64,000 bases of DNA, from assembly GCA_029255685.2 (NCBI GenBank), contig CM055319.2, positions 13,402,247 to 13,466,246 of the forward strand, in the 5' to 3' direction. The position numbers were made by a program, and so were the translations under genes. This stretch comes from Silene conica. Its lineage: Eukaryota > Streptophyta > Magnoliopsida > Caryophyllales > Caryophyllaceae. Below, piece by piece: positions 36,856-48,430 of this stretch; the first letter of the stretch is position 1, and the number at the start of each line of letters is the position of its first letter. A model generated the notes under the pieces. It did no database searches. It was not told the origin of the DNA and saw nothing but the letters and a program-made list of their open reading frames with translations.

Positions 36856-38598
36856 CAAACAAAAGCAACAACACAACAGCCCCTAACTTACGCAAAGAAA
36901 CCAGACCAGTAGCAACACGCGAACATGACCGTAACCGACACCCATGATCAGCCAACTTCCAGCCCACTTCGACACCTCTCTGCCGCCTTACCCGCCACCA
37001 TACCACCGTGACTACCATCCCCGGACTATGGTGCACCTATTGACACCTACCACCACCCATGACTCGACCCATATAGCCATCGACACCAGTCCCAAGACCC
37101 ACTGGTCATAGCCATTTCTTCCTTTTCTTTTCCGTGTACACTATGTTTACCCAGTGATAAACACCAGCCCAACCACCAATAACCACCACCAAAGGACCCT
37201 ACAACAACCTTGCACCATGAAGTAACCCCAGACACCAACCACGACACTAGACTTGCCCTAACCAGCCATCGAAATCAATCCCAAAACACGCTGGTTGTCA
37301 ACATCAGTCCTTGGTTCCTGTACCTGTGTTTCACACCCCTCCTGCAAACACCTCTTTAACCACTTGCTAAAACCACCCTCGTCACAACTAACCACCACCC
37401 ACGACACCTCACCATACCCCCGAGCCCCTGGTGTCAGCCATTAACCTTCGACGCCACTCAAACCTCTGATACAACCACCCCAAAGTCCCTGACTACCCAG
37501 ACCCTGTTCTCGCAAGTTCCAGCGACTATACAAACACGACTGTTCCTCTAGACCTTCCGACCACCACTACCCATTCCCACACCAACATCACACCCTCCTA
37601 ACTCCCCATCATCAATACTCGTGACTCACGACAGTAAACAACCCAAAAACATAACGAAATGACACCCATAAACAAACACCGTCACAAAGCATATAAACAG
37701 AGTATAACATGTATGGTCTTGTCGACAAGTTCACGGTGGTTTTAGTGACACCAACAGTGGTCCCCTAGTGGTTTGATGATGAAGAACATATTATCGACAC
37801 TACAAGGATTATGTACAACCAAGAAACACACAAAAATACGGTCTGGAAGGGTACAAAAACTACTTACGATTTACTGCTGCGAAAAGGATGCAAGCAATGC
37901 TGGTGGTTGTTTTCTTCGTGTGTTCCCTTCACCGTCTGTTCCTAGCAATCCTCACGGTGGTCAGAGTAGGGTTTATGGGTGTAGGTGGAGTATGGAGGCT
38001 GACGGAGTATAGGAAAAATTAGGGTTTATGTTTGAGTTATTATGTCGACTTATTGTTGAAAGAGTATACTCGATGGAGGCGTGGACTAGCTAGGGTTTCC
38101 ATAGGGTTTTGTTGGGTTGAATTTAGTCATGGTTCTCATAATCAACCCGAGCCCAAGACCGTCACGCATCTCGAGAACTTATACTCCGTTCCGATTCATA
38201 ACTTAAAAGAAAAATAACATATAAATATTTATACTAGTTTAGTTATGTCACTTAGTATTAGTAAATTTATGTTCGATTAATTATAAGAATATACAAAATT
38301 AGGATTTAAATAAAATTACGACTGAAATCATAAAACAAGTATAGGTGGGAAATAAATATAAATAGAAAATATATTTAATTATAAATATATTATCAAAATT
38401 AAAGAAATACGAATAAAATGACATTTTATGAATTAATCATGAAATACAAATGGGTTATGAAATACGAATAATCATAGAAATATGATTTATAAAATAATAA
38501 TATTTTTCGTGAAATACTTTATAAACATTCCGTTCGAAATACTTGTATAATACATGGTTTGACTGTCAATGACCGAGACTAAAATACGGGGTATTACA
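35589..38598 (-). repeat. LTR 3 of the triple-LTR array (5' LTR)
   Basis: 3,010 bp, TG...CA ends, followed by the GTACA target duplication. It has a few private differences, such as ACCCATGACTCG and a one-base loss in ACGAATAATCATAG. Confidence 0.9.
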
Positions 38599-38603
38599 GT
38601 ACA

Positions 38604-39211
38604 ACTATTATATACCAAATTAATCATCATCCTCATCCTCTTCTAGATCTTCATCATCATTATCACCAACATCCTCATCCTCATCCTCATCCAATAAACT
38701 CGGCAACACCCTCTATAAACCTAGCATTAGAACGTCTCTTCTTAATATCTAATAACCCTCCATCATACATCCATGAACGTTCCAATCTCTTCATTTTAAT
38801 CTAAACAAAAAAACCCAAAAAACAATTTTCAACACTAAAATTACATATATCTAAATTAAAATTACACTCACTTAATTGAAAAACAACCTCAATCACATAA
38901 TAATAACAATTTATTAACAACAAGTTCCAATTATACAATTAACCACAAACTTATAAGCTAATTTAAGACGGTCTTAATAAGCTAGTATAATCTTACTAAC
39001 ATCCTAATAAGCTATTAAACATCCTAATCGACTACTTTAATCTAATTAACCAACATCAATAAGGCTAACAACATCGTCTTATACAAACTTCTTATAAACC
39101 CTAACCCACAATTATCTTATTAATATGCTAATTGGCTTCTAATACCTAATTAATCACAACCTAATAAGCTAAGACGGTCTTAATAACCTACTACAATCAC
39201 TAAATGCACAA
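38604..39211 (-). other. CACTA backbone segment between the two LTR insertions
   Basis: 608 bp of the original CACTA element. It contains the TnpD start described separately. The rest (38,800-39,211) is AT-rich with repeated AGACGGTCTTAATAA and CTAATAAGCTA words and no coding signal. Confidence 0.7.
38620..38794 (-). pseudogene. TnpD-type CACTA transposase, N-terminal remnant
   Basis: From the ATG at 38,794 the - strand reads MKRLERSWMYDGGLL, then RRSNARFIEGVAEFI and a stop. This resembles the start of plant CACTA transposases (transposase-associated domain: an R-S-W-M-Y motif followed by F/Y-I-E-G-V-x-x-F). Shifting frame by one gives a run of Asp/Glu ending in another stop. The DDE catalytic part is absent from the whole CACTA backbone, so this is a deletion relic. 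Confidence 0.65.
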
Positions 39212-39216
39212 AATAA

Positions 39217-40290
39217 TGTGGGGAATATAACGCGTATTCACCCTAAATTTGCAGGATTATAATGAAAAATACAATTGTGAATATCGTCATAAGATTAAAA
39301 AGCATGAGAAAAGAAGTACAACCTTTAGTCCTCGCGCAAAAGGCCTAAGAACAGGAATTAACACAAATTCCCTCCTATAACTTGCACCCAAGACTTAGTC
39401 TGAGACGTGGCCGCGTGTGCTAGAAATCCTCTCCAATTGCCTTGCAATATAGGGAGAGCCCTTGAGGTTTTAGATGTGAGATCTGAGGTTTTGGGAGAAG
39501 AGTGCTCTCAAAACCCTAATTTTCTTTTTAAGAAGAATTTAACAGTGTGCCAAGAGTAGTCTACATAAGGAGAAGGACTCTCCTTATGTAGCTCTTGATT
39601 TCGGCCGAAACAGGGTTTGGGTAGGAGTGGGCTTTCCACTCTTACCTTATCCCAATGCGTGATTCGACCCAATTAGCTTTAAGTTGTTCGCGGGTTTAAT
39701 TTATAAATCGTAACATGTTATCAGTTATTAATACAGTCGATATATTAATAATGTTCTGATAAAATACGATATTGTATAATTATCCAAATTAATATAACTG
39801 TTTATATTAATACGCGAATACAATATTTAATTAAATATAACCGTTTATATTTAATTTACGAATTAATCATGTAATCCGTATTAGCTAAAATTATTTAATC
39901 CGTATTAAATAATAATCTCAACATCTTATTGACTAATTTAATAGTCAATACCTCTGACTAACCGTTTAGTCATATCCGGCAAAATGTGACTGTATTTTCA
40001 TACCTTCACATCTCTCAAACGTGTCCTATAGGTGTGACGTATATGGACCAGTTGACCACCGCCATCCGTATGACAATAACGTCAAACTTATCTAGCAAGC
40101 CAACCGTTATTGATAAACGTGGATCAACTGGTAATAATACAGAAGTATGCCCTTGTGATCCTTAAAGAGATTTAATAAGTCATTGTACTTAATTGTCAAG
40201 GACACCAGCCCCAACAATCTCCCACTTGTCCGTACAAGGGTATGTTCAATGACGTTATCACACTACATGTGGAGGACACAATCTCCAACA
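39217..40290 (-). repeat. 3' LTR of the complete Copia element
   Basis: 1,074 bp, starts TGTGGGGAATATAACG and ends ATCTCCAACA. Differences from the other LTR that I noticed include CAGCCCCAACA against CAGCCCAACA, TATATGGACC against TATAGGGACC and GCACCCAAG against GCCCCCAAG. Confidence 0.95.
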
Positions 40291-41078
40291 AACTCCCACT
40301 TGTCCGTACAAGTGTAGGTGCGATAACCGAATCTCATATCCTTTTAAAATTTCTCCCACTCAATGTAAGACAATTTGCAAATCCGCATTCGTAAAGGTCG
40401 TATCTCACAAGCGATCTGTATCAAGAGTGGTTTCCCCGACTAGAGAGTAACTTAACTGATAAAACGAATCTGTATTCGAGCATGGCCATGCATTTCAGTT
40501 ACTACTCCTCGAGTGGCCCTGAGAAATGATAAAATCCTGATAAGGGTTTGGATATTTCCCTCAACTCGAATCCTGCCGATATCGCCCAGCATGAAATAAC
40601 CCAGAAAAAATCCTCTTGGCCCCTGTTACGGTGACCGTGGGAAAGAAACCAAAGTTACCCAAAATCTGTCTTAATCTCAAGAAACAGTTGAAAGTCAAAA
40701 GACTCGACTCTAAGGAACACTATGGAGGTCCTATCCACGACCTGGCACCCAATGTTATAAAACATTTAGGACTCCATAACGTTGTCACGGGGTGTCCTAC
40801 GAGATATCCGTATAACTCGCCTTTGTGATTGGTCAGTCATCCACGTGACTTATGGCTCGTTGAACCCACCATCAACCAATGTCACAAAATGATTACCTGA
40901 GTTATCAGCTCAAGTGGGTAATCAAGGACCAAAACGATGTAATGTTAATCAGTTCACTTTGTGGTGTTCAAAATTGGCGTACAATTCCACATGAGAAACA
41001 AAACATTTTATATCATAACAATAAGGTTGAATAGAGTACACGAGAAAATGAATTATTACATGAATTCATAAAAGAGTA
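40291..41078 (-). other. 3' non-coding region and PPT of the complete Copia
   Basis: On the - strand the tract ACAAGTGGGAGTT next to the LTR is the likely polypurine tract. Words here (GAGCATGGCCATGCATTT, CTCGAGTGGCCCTGAG) recur in diverged form in the gag-only element at about 53,110-53,157, showing kinship. Confidence 0.7.
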
Positions 41079-44000
41079 CTACAACTTAGGAACACATCCA
41101 ATTCCCATGGAATGAATGTGCCCTTCATGCTTATCACGTGGTAATGCTTTTGTGAGAGGATCAGCTATGTTGTCATCCGTAGCGATCTTTTCAATAAAAA
41201 TCTCCTTTTGCTCCACGTAATCTCTGATTAGATGAGCTTTCCGTTGTACATGCCTAGCCTTGCTGCTAGACTTATGCTCCTTAGCTTGGAAGATGGCACC
41301 GTTATTGTCACAATAGACGGTGATTGGGTCATTCGAACTAGGCACTACTGATAGTCCTTGTAAGAATTGACGCATCCATATCGCTTCCTTAGCTGCTTCT
41401 GAGGCGGCATAGTACTCGGACTCAGTCGTAGAATCTGCTGTAACACTCTGTTTAGAACTTTTCCAGCTGACAGCAGCGCCATTAAGAGTAAAAACGAATC
41501 CAGACTGAGATTTCGAGTCATCTCGATCCGTTTGGAAGCTAGCATCTGCGTAACCCGTGGCGCAGAGCGTCGAGTCGCCTCCAAAAGTCAATCCCCAATC
41601 TTTAGTCCTCCGTAGGTACTTAAGAATGTTTTTCACGGCCATCCAGTGTTGTTCACCTGGATGAGCTTGGAATCGACTTGTCATACTCAATGCATATGCA
41701 ACGTCAGGACGTGTGCATATCATGGCATACATGATCGATCCTATTGCCGAAGCATAAGGAATCCGACTCATGCGCTCTTTCTCTTCCACTGACTTAGCTT
41801 CTTGAGTCTTGCTCAAGTGAAGCCCAGGAGTCATAGGAAGGAACCCCTTCTTGGAGTTCGTCATATTGAATCTCTCTAGAATCTTCTCTATATAAGACTC
41901 CTGACTGAGAGACAACATCCGTCGTGATCTATCCTTGTAGATACGGATGCCCAAAATTCTTTGTGCCTCTCCCAGATCTTTCATCTGGAAATGGTTTTTC
42001 AACCATGCTTTAACCGAAGATAAGAGAGGTATGTCATTCCCAATCAAGAGTATGTCATCGACATACAGTACTAGGAATACAATCTTACTCCCACTCGACT
42101 TGATATAGAGACATGGTTCCTCGACTGATCGAACGAACCCATTCTCTTTTATCACTTGGTCGAAGCGATGATTCCAACTCCGCGATGCTTGCTTAAGTCC
42201 ATAGATGGAACGCTTAAGCTTGCAAACTTTCTTAGGATATGCTGGATCGATAAAACCCTCGGGTTGTACCATGTACAACTCTTCCTCCAAATAACCGTTT
42301 AAGAAGGCGGTTTTAACGTCCATTTGCCATATTTCATAATCATGAAATGCGGCGATCGCTAAGATAATCCGAATGGAACGTAGCATGACTACGGGTGCAA
42401 AGATCTCATCGTAGTGCAAGCCTGGCACTTGGGTGAAACCTTTAGCAACTAGTCTAGCCTTATGGATATCTTGTTGTCCTTCCACGGCATGCTTTATCTT
42501 GTAAAGCCATTTGCATTGAAGGGGACGTACCTTTGCAGGTAGGTCCACAAGATCCCACACGTTGTTCTCATACATGGAGTCCATCTCGGATTGCATGGCT
42601 TCTAGCCATAGCTTTGAGTCAGAACTGGTCATGGCACCTTTATAGGTTGTGGGTTCATTACCCTCTAGGAGTAAGACGTCATCTGTATCGTGTTCCTCGA
42701 CCATACCAATGTATCTGTCCGGTGGAATAGAGACTCTTCCTGACCTCCTAGGTTCCTCAGGGATATCTACCGCAGCCTCGGTTGAAGGTACTGTTTCCTC
42801 CAATGGTTGCTCGGTAGTTGGTTCTTGAACCTCCGATAACTCAAAGGTTCTATTACTCGACTTGTTCTCGAGAAATTCTTTCTCTAAGAACGTTGCACTA
42901 GCCGCAACAAAAACACGTTGTTCGGTAGGCGAGTAGAAGTAATGACCAAATGTTCCCTTTGGATAGCCTATAAAGTATGTCTTGACCGATCGCGGGCTGA
43001 GCTTATCCTCGTGTCTCCACTTGACATAAGCCTCGCAGCCCCAAACCCGAATAAAGGACAAGTTAGGGACCGTTCCCTTCCATAACTCGAATGGAGTCTT
43101 GTCAACAGCTTTAGACGGACTTCGGTTAAGTATAAGAGCGGCCGACAAAAGAGCATATCCCCACAATGAATCAGGCACAACGGTGTGACTCATCATGGAT
43201 CGAACCATATCAAGTAGAGTTCGATTTCTCCGTTCGGACACACCATTTAATTGTGGTGTTCCAGGTGGAGTCAACTGTAGTACGATCCCACAGTCTTTTA
43301 GGTGTTGATCAAACTCGCGTGAAAGATACTCACCACCACGATCCGAGCGTAGTGCTTTAATCTTTCTACCCAGCTGGTTCTGTACCCGATTCTGGTATTC
43401 TTTGAACTTGTCAAAGGATTCACTTTTGTGCTTCATTAAGTAGACATAGCCATATCTGCTCAAATCATCCGTGAAAGTGATGAAATACCTATAGCCATCT
43501 CGTGCGTTGATCGACATAGGGCCACATACGTCCGTATGTATGAGTCCTAATAGGTCGGCAGCGCGCATTCCAACACCTTTGAAGGAAATACGAGTCATTT
43601 TGCCGATGAGACATGATTCACACGTGCCATATGATTCGAAATCAAAGGGCGAAATAGCTCCATTCTGTATGAGCTGTTTAACGCGTTTCTCATTTATGTG
43701 TCCCATACGACAATGCCATAAGTAAGTTTGATCTTTGTCACCTACCTTTATTCTTTTATTATTCACATGTAATATCTCGGTAGTTTGATCTAAAACATAA
43801 ATTCCATTCATGGAAACTGCCTTGCCATAAATCATATTGTGCAAAGAGAAAATACAGCTATTATTCTCTATTACAAATGAAAATCCGAGTTTGTCAAGTG
43901 CAGAAACTGAAATAATGTTTTTGGATAAACTAGGAACATAATAACAGTTATACAAAAATAACTCGAATCCACTTGGAAGCTGGATTACGTATGTTCCCTT

Positions 44001-45110
44001 CGAGACTGCAGCCACACGTGCTCCATTCCCGACACGCAGGTCCACCTCACCCTTGGTTAGGGGTTCTTGGTTTCGGAGGCCCTGCACATGATTACATAGA
44101 TGAGAACCACAACCAGTATCAAGTACCCAAGTTCCGCAACTTGCGTGGTTAATCTCAATCATGTGAATAATAGAAGAAGAAGACATACCAACAGGGGTAA
44201 CGCGGCCTGCCTTAATGTCCTCGCGATACACGGGGCATGAGCGCCCCCAATGCCCAGTCTTGTGGCAATGGTGACATTCCATGCTTGTATCCTTGCTCTT
44301 TGTCTTGCCTTGTGAGTTACTCGACTCACCAGGCTCACTCTTTGTAAATCCTGGTTTCTTGAACCTGGGCTTACCTACCGCTAGGTCGCCCTGGGCTTTA
44401 GCCTTCCCTTTACCTTTTCCCTTACTTGAGATCATGAGAACATCCTGCTTTAGACTCCCACTCAACTTTAGATCCTTCTCAGTCTGTACGAGAAGGGAGT
44501 GGAGCTCATGAGGAGTCTTCTTCATGTCGTTCATGTAGTAGTTGGCCCTAAAGAGGGCGAACCCATCATGAAGCGAATGAAGCATGCGATCAACGATGAT
44601 GTTCTCACTGATCTTGCAGTTTAGGGACTCCAGTTTCTCGATATTCTCAATCATGTTGAGAATATGTGGGCTAACAGCTTGGCCCTTCTGGAGTTTCGCC
44701 TCAAAGAAGCGACAGGTATGCTCATAAGAAACGATTCTCGGAGCCTTGGAGAATTCGTTAGTGAGCGTGGTGAAAATCTTGTTTGCACCATGGGTTATGA
44801 AGCGTCTTTGCAAATTGGATTCCATTGCATAGATGAGTACGTTCTTTATCGCACCCGCTTCCATGACGAAGTCGCTATGAGCGCGAACATCGTTGGCTCT
44901 AGCTCCAGTTCCTGGGTGTGCCGGAATGGGCTCAGTTAAATACTTAAGCTTTCCGTCAGCAATGGCAGCATTCCGTAGTGCTGCCTCCCAGTCAGAGAAG
45001 TTTGACCCATCATTCCTCAGTCTAGTTGACTGATTCATGGAGTCCATGAAGGCTTTTAGCCAGGATTCACGTGCTAGCTTGGCACTTGGCATTGGGTCTT
45101 CACCAGCCAT
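41079..45110 (-). CDS. Ty1/copia gag-pol polyprotein, 1,343 aa, intact
   Basis: One frame carries every activity needed for copia replication. Gag occupies about residues 1-260, with a zinc knuckle CHHCHKTGHWGRSC at 279-292. Protease has DTG at 331-333. The integrase HHCC finger has H466, H471, C497 and C500, and the catalytic triad is D527, D590 and E626 with the usual 35-residue spacing; GNGARVAA and TPQLNGVSERRNR lie around it. Reverse transcriptase starts near 835 (WLEAMQSEMD), with KARLVAKGFTQ, DVKTAFLNGYLEEELYM, GLKQASRSW and YVDD at 1016-1019. RNase H is near 1190-1330 (DSTTESEYYAASEAAKEAIW). The order protease-integrase-RT-RNase H defines copia rather than gypsy. No stop or frameshift is visible, so the element may still be competent. 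Gag resembles the gag of the neighbouring gag-only element. Confidence 0.96.
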   Translation of the reverse strand: MAGEDPMPSAKLARESWLKAFMDSMNQSTRLRNDGSNFSDWEAALRNAAIADGKLKYLTEPIPAHPGTGARANDVRAHSDFVMEAGAIKNVLIYAMESNLQRRFITHGANKIFTTLTNEFSKAPRIVSYEHTCRFFEAKLQKGQAVSPHILNMIENIEKLESLNCKISENIIVDRMLHSLHDGFALFRANYYMNDMKKTPHELHSLLVQTEKDLKLSGSLKQDVLMISSKGKGKGKAKAQGDLAVGKPRFKKPGFTKSEPGESSNSQGKTKSKDTSMECHHCHKTGHWGRSCPVYREDIKAGRVTPVGMSSSSIIHMIEINHASCGTWVLDTGCGSHLCNHVQGLRNQEPLTKGEVDLRVGNGARVAAVSKGTYVIQLPSGFELFLYNCYYVPSLSKNIISVSALDKLGFSFVIENNSCIFSLHNMIYGKAVSMNGIYVLDQTTEILHVNNKRIKVGDKDQTYLWHCRMGHINEKRVKQLIQNGAISPFDFESYGTCESCLIGKMTRISFKGVGMRAADLLGLIHTDVCGPMSINARDGYRYFITFTDDLSRYGYVYLMKHKSESFDKFKEYQNRVQNQLGRKIKALRSDRGGEYLSREFDQHLKDCGIVLQLTPPGTPQLNGVSERRNRTLLDMVRSMMSHTVVPDSLWGYALLSAALILNRSPSKAVDKTPFELWKGTVPNLSFIRVWGCEAYVKWRHEDKLSPRSVKTYFIGYPKGTFGHYFYSPTEQRVFVAASATFLEKEFLENKSSNRTFELSEVQEPTTEQPLEETVPSTEAAVDIPEEPRRSGRVSIPPDRYIGMVEEHDTDDVLLLEGNEPTTYKGAMTSSDSKLWLEAMQSEMDSMYENNVWDLVDLPAKVRPLQCKWLYKIKHAVEGQQDIHKARLVAKGFTQVPGLHYDEIFAPVVMLRSIRIILAIAAFHDYEIWQMDVKTAFLNGYLEEELYMVQPEGFIDPAYPKKVCKLKRSIYGLKQASRSWNHRFDQVIKENGFVRSVEEPCLYIKSSGSKIVFLVLYVDDILLIGNDIPLLSSVKAWLKNHFQMKDLGEAQRILGIRIYKDRSRRMLSLSQESYIEKILERFNMTNSKKGFLPMTPGLHLSKTQEAKSVEEKERMSRIPYASAIGSIMYAMICTRPDVAYALSMTSRFQAHPGEQHWMAVKNILKYLRRTKDWGLTFGGDSTLCATGYADASFQTDRDDSKSQSGFVFTLNGAAVSWKSSKQSVTADSTTESEYYAASEAAKEAIWMRQFLQGLSVVPSSNDPITVYCDNNGAIFQAKEHKSSSKARHVQRKAHLIRDYVEQKEIFIEKIATDDNIADPLTKALPRDKHEGHIHSMGIGCVPKL

Positions 45111-46857
45111 TTTAGTTTTACAGCAGTTTTAATGAACGTGTTCTACACTGAAAAGAAGATAAAACAAAACCATATAAGCAACTTATTGTTGTGATTTAAG
45201 TCTATATTAAATGGAATTTAAACTCGTAGACTCATGCATTTATATAATTGATCTCCCTCAAGAATTATATAAACGATCCCAAGACTCAATTTCCGTATAT
45301 TGATAAGCCCACAGTTTGGCTAATTCCAATCGTTGGAACTCTTGGTCGATAGATTTCCGTAAATCCTATCTATTAGTCCATCTCAGTCACTGGAATATTA
45401 TCGAGTGACCATGATGTTGAGATAAAATAAATCATCTGTTCCCACTTACCCGACGTAGAAGGGGTCATATTATGCCTACCGACGAAGAAGGGATTCATGG
45501 GAGGCTGATTTATAAAGACTAATCTCAATTTTTGGTTATACGAGGAAGACCCCATCAACTTTTATTTATTCATATTAAGTGAACTAAAAACTAGCATTTG
45601 CGTGAATGAATTAAATAAAGTGATGGCTTTGCAAAGACATGTGACATCTGTATTGTCACAGAAAACTAACGCGTGACCTCTACATGAGTCAGTTTTCAGG
45701 CATGATATAGGTGGTTTGGTTTTTAGGCGGAATATGATGCAAGCTATTATCGATGAAAGCGTAAAGATAAATGCAATAAACGTAAATAAAAAGTCCTAGT
45801 GTGGCCTATCCTACCAAAATAAATATAAAACAACTTGGAATCCACCGTTGGACCCTAGAAGCTTGTCTTGATGTTCCATCTTGGTCCTTGCAGCGGGAGT
45901 GAGCATCCGGTCTCCGTCTTGTCTTTGGTCTTCACAAAATTACTAATTTAAATTACAAAAGTAATCCTAGATACATTCTAATTTAAATACAAAAGTAATT
46001 ACATGGCAAAAACCCAAAACGGAGATTCAAGATCTCAAAATTACAAGCAAGATCGTGTCCCATCATTACGGTGACACAATCTTCTAAGGCCACACTAAGT
46101 TACAACCGTTTGCAAAAATTAAATACGTTATTGAAAGCATTCAAGGCATTCACAAGACGATAAATAAAATGCATCAACTAAAAACAATTTATACATGACA
46201 TAATACCGTTATTATGATTAATAAATTTATACCAAACCACCTTTTAAGATTAAAATTAAGTGACTATACTGTTTTAATCACCAATTTTAATAAACATATA
46301 ATCCATTGTTTTAAACTGTTTTAAAAACAATATGTATCAAACGAGGGTGAACCGTTTCACTAAATAATATACTATTTCCGTATACAGTATATTATTTTAA
46401 GCCATGTGAAAATAAGAAACAAGTTATTTTCGAAAATAAACACCCCGAAACGAGAGCACTCGATCGAGTAACAGGGGCACTCGATCGAGTGTCAGGGTCA
46501 CTCGATCGAGTGCAGCAGGGCTCGATCGAGTGGCTCGTAAAAACTGCAAATCGCTGCACTTTTAAATTAAAACGGGTTTATAACATGGATTTAAAACGTG
46601 TAAATCATAAATAAACAACAACAAAAGATTCACATATTGCTAAAAATATCGATTAATTAACAATATGCAAATTATAATCGAAAAACAAGATCGATTTCTC
46701 ACAAAAATCACACGCACGGGCCTGGTACGAGGGCACTCGATCGAGTGCAACTGGTACTCGATCGAGTGCCTAAGCACAGAGTACGGTTTTCAAAATTTTT
46801 AAAACTTATGAAAGACACAATTGTAAAATTTTCATGGCCTAAGGCTCTGATACCACT
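45111..46857 (-). promoter_or_regulatory. 5' leader of the complete Copia with primer-binding site and palindromes
   Basis: A long untranslated leader of about 1.75 kb lies between the 5' LTR and the gag ATG at 45,110. The iMet primer-binding site TGGTATCAGAGC is at the LTR boundary (about 46,844-46,857, - strand). It also carries six copies of a CTCGATCGAG palindrome. No open frame of note. Confidence 0.85.
46457..46768. repeat. six-copy CACTCGATCGAGTG palindrome cluster
   Basis: Palindromic copies begin at about 46,458, 46,480, 46,499, 46,520, 46,734 and 46,756; the first four are spaced about 20 bp apart. The core CTCGATCGAG is invariant while the bases between vary. Confidence 0.9.
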
Positions 46858-47930
46858 TGTGGGGAATATAACGCGTATTCACCCTAAATTTGCAGGATTA
46901 TAATGAAAAATACAACTGTGAATATCGTCATAAGATTAAAAAGCATGAGAAAAGAAGTACAACCTTTAGTCCTCGCGCAAAAGGCCTAAGAACAGGAATT
47001 AACACAAATTCCCTCCTATAACTTGCCCCCAAGACTTAGTCTGAGACGTGGCCGCGTGTGCTAGAAATCCTCTCCAATTGCCTTGCAATATAGGGAGAGC
47101 CCTTGAGGTTTTAGATGTGAGATCTGAGGTTTTGGGAGAAGAGTGCTCTCAAAACCCTAATTTTCTTTTTAAGAAGAATTTAACAGTGTGCCAAGAGTAG
47201 TCTACATAAGGAGAAGGACTCTCCTTATGTAGCTCTTGATTTCGGCCGAAACAGGGTTTGGGTAGGAGTGGGCTTTCCACTCTTACCTTATCCCAATGCG
47301 TGATTCGACCCAATTAGCTTTAAGTTGTTCGCGGGTTTAATTTATAAATCGTAACATGTTATCAGTTATTAATACAGTCGATATATTAATAATGGTCTGA
47401 TAAAATACGATATTGTATAATTATCCAAATTAATATAACTGTTTATATTAATACGCGAATACAATATTTAATTAAATATAACCGTTTATATTTAATTTAC
47501 GAATTAATCATGTAATCCGTATTAGCTAAAATTATTTAATCCGTATTAAATAATAATCTCAACATCTTATTGACTAATTTAATAGTCAATACCTCTGACT
47601 AACCGTTTAGTCATATCCGGCAAAATGTGACTGTATTTTCATACCTTCACATCTCTCAAACATGTCCTATAGGTGTGACGTATAGGGACCAGTTGACCAC
47701 CGCCATCCGTATGACAATAACGTCAAACTTATCTAGCAAGCCAACCGTTATTGATAAACGTGGATCAACTGGTAATAATACAGAAGTATGCCCTTGTGAT
47801 CCTTAAAGAGATTTAATAAGTCATTGTACTTAATTGTCAAGGACACCAGCCCAACAATCTCCCACTTGTCCGTACAAGGGTATGTTCAATGACGTTATCA
47901 CACTACATGTGGAGGACACAATCTCCAACA
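46858..47930 (-). repeat. 5' LTR of the complete Copia element
   Basis: 1,073 bp, next to the primer-binding site and therefore the 5' LTR. It should contain the promoter. TG...CA ends and the AATAA duplication on the outer side. Confidence 0.95.
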
Positions 47931-47935
47931 AATAA

Positions 47936-48184
47936 ACCAACAATCAATCAAAAAATTGAAATTGAAATTGAACTAAAAGAGAGTATACAAACCTTAAATG
48001 GGTTGAATGAAGGTAAGAACAAGTATGGTGGTGGTGGTGGTGGCCGGAATCCGGTGACAGTGGCGTTGAGGGTGGCCGGAACACGTAGGGTAGGGTGGTG
48101 GTGGTGGTTTTCGCCGTTTGTGTGTTTGAGTGTTTGTGTGTTGTGTGTTTGCGAATAATGAAAGGGGAACGAATTGCTGCTGTT
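47936..48184 (-). other. CACTA 5' region inside the right subterminal array
   Basis: It contains His/Thr-coding CA-rich runs (complement of GGTGGTGGTGG) in short frames on both strands. This is probably leader or first-exon DNA of the CACTA, read on the - strand. I recognise no protein. Confidence 0.4.
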
Positions 48185-48430
48185 TGTATACGGTAATTTG
48201 GCGACGGACTCACCAAATTGGCGACTGAAAGTTTCTGTCGCCAAATTTGGCGACTACTTTTCTGTCGCCAAATTCACCATTCAGTCGCCCGATTGTGTCG
48301 GTGGTTGGAAGTTTGGGGAAAGGGTTCTGTCGCCAAATTGGCGACTGATTTCCGTCGCCCGAATTTTTGTCCTGTCGCCAAATTGGCGACTGCCCTATGC
48401 GGTCGCCAAAACATGTCGCCCGATCAAGTT
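48185..48430. repeat. CACTA right subterminal repeat array
   Basis: Repeated TTGGCGAC / GTCGCC words in both orientations, matching the array at 22,380-22,745, lie directly inside the 48,442 terminus. Confidence 0.9.

Larger units (their letters stand above)
24631..38598 (-). mobile_element. triple-LTR Gypsy-like non-autonomous retrotransposon array
   Basis: The arrangement is LTR (24631-27644), interior (27645-29957), LTR (29958-33278), interior (33279-35588), LTR (35589-38598). The whole block is flanked by GTACA (24626-24630 and 38599-38603), so it behaves as one insertion. LTRs start TGTAACACCCCC and end GGGGTATTACA. Orientation is -, from the primer-binding and polypurine sites. The 2.3-kb interiors encode nothing recognisable, so the element is of the LARD type. 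TGTAACACC ends and the internal GAACTTCGTCCCCGAAGTTC near the PPT recall Tekay-like chromoviruses; this family assignment is inference. Confidence 0.9.
39217..47930 (-). mobile_element. complete Ty1/copia retrotransposon
   Basis: 8,714 bp with LTRs of 1,074 and 1,073 bp, flanked by AATAA (39212-39216 and 47931-47935). It has an iMet primer-binding site, a PPT-like tract and a single long intact polyprotein frame. The LTRs differ at only a handful of positions, so insertion was recent. It interrupts the CACTA element. Confidence 0.95.

Noticed and set aside
24631-38598. Three independent retrotransposon insertions
   Set aside because: No target duplications occur at the inner LTR edges; only the outermost ends share GTACA.
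45373-45558. 61-aa - strand frame in the Copia leader as an upstream ORF
   Set aside because: Short, with no recognisable motif and no sign of conservation that can be seen from one copy.
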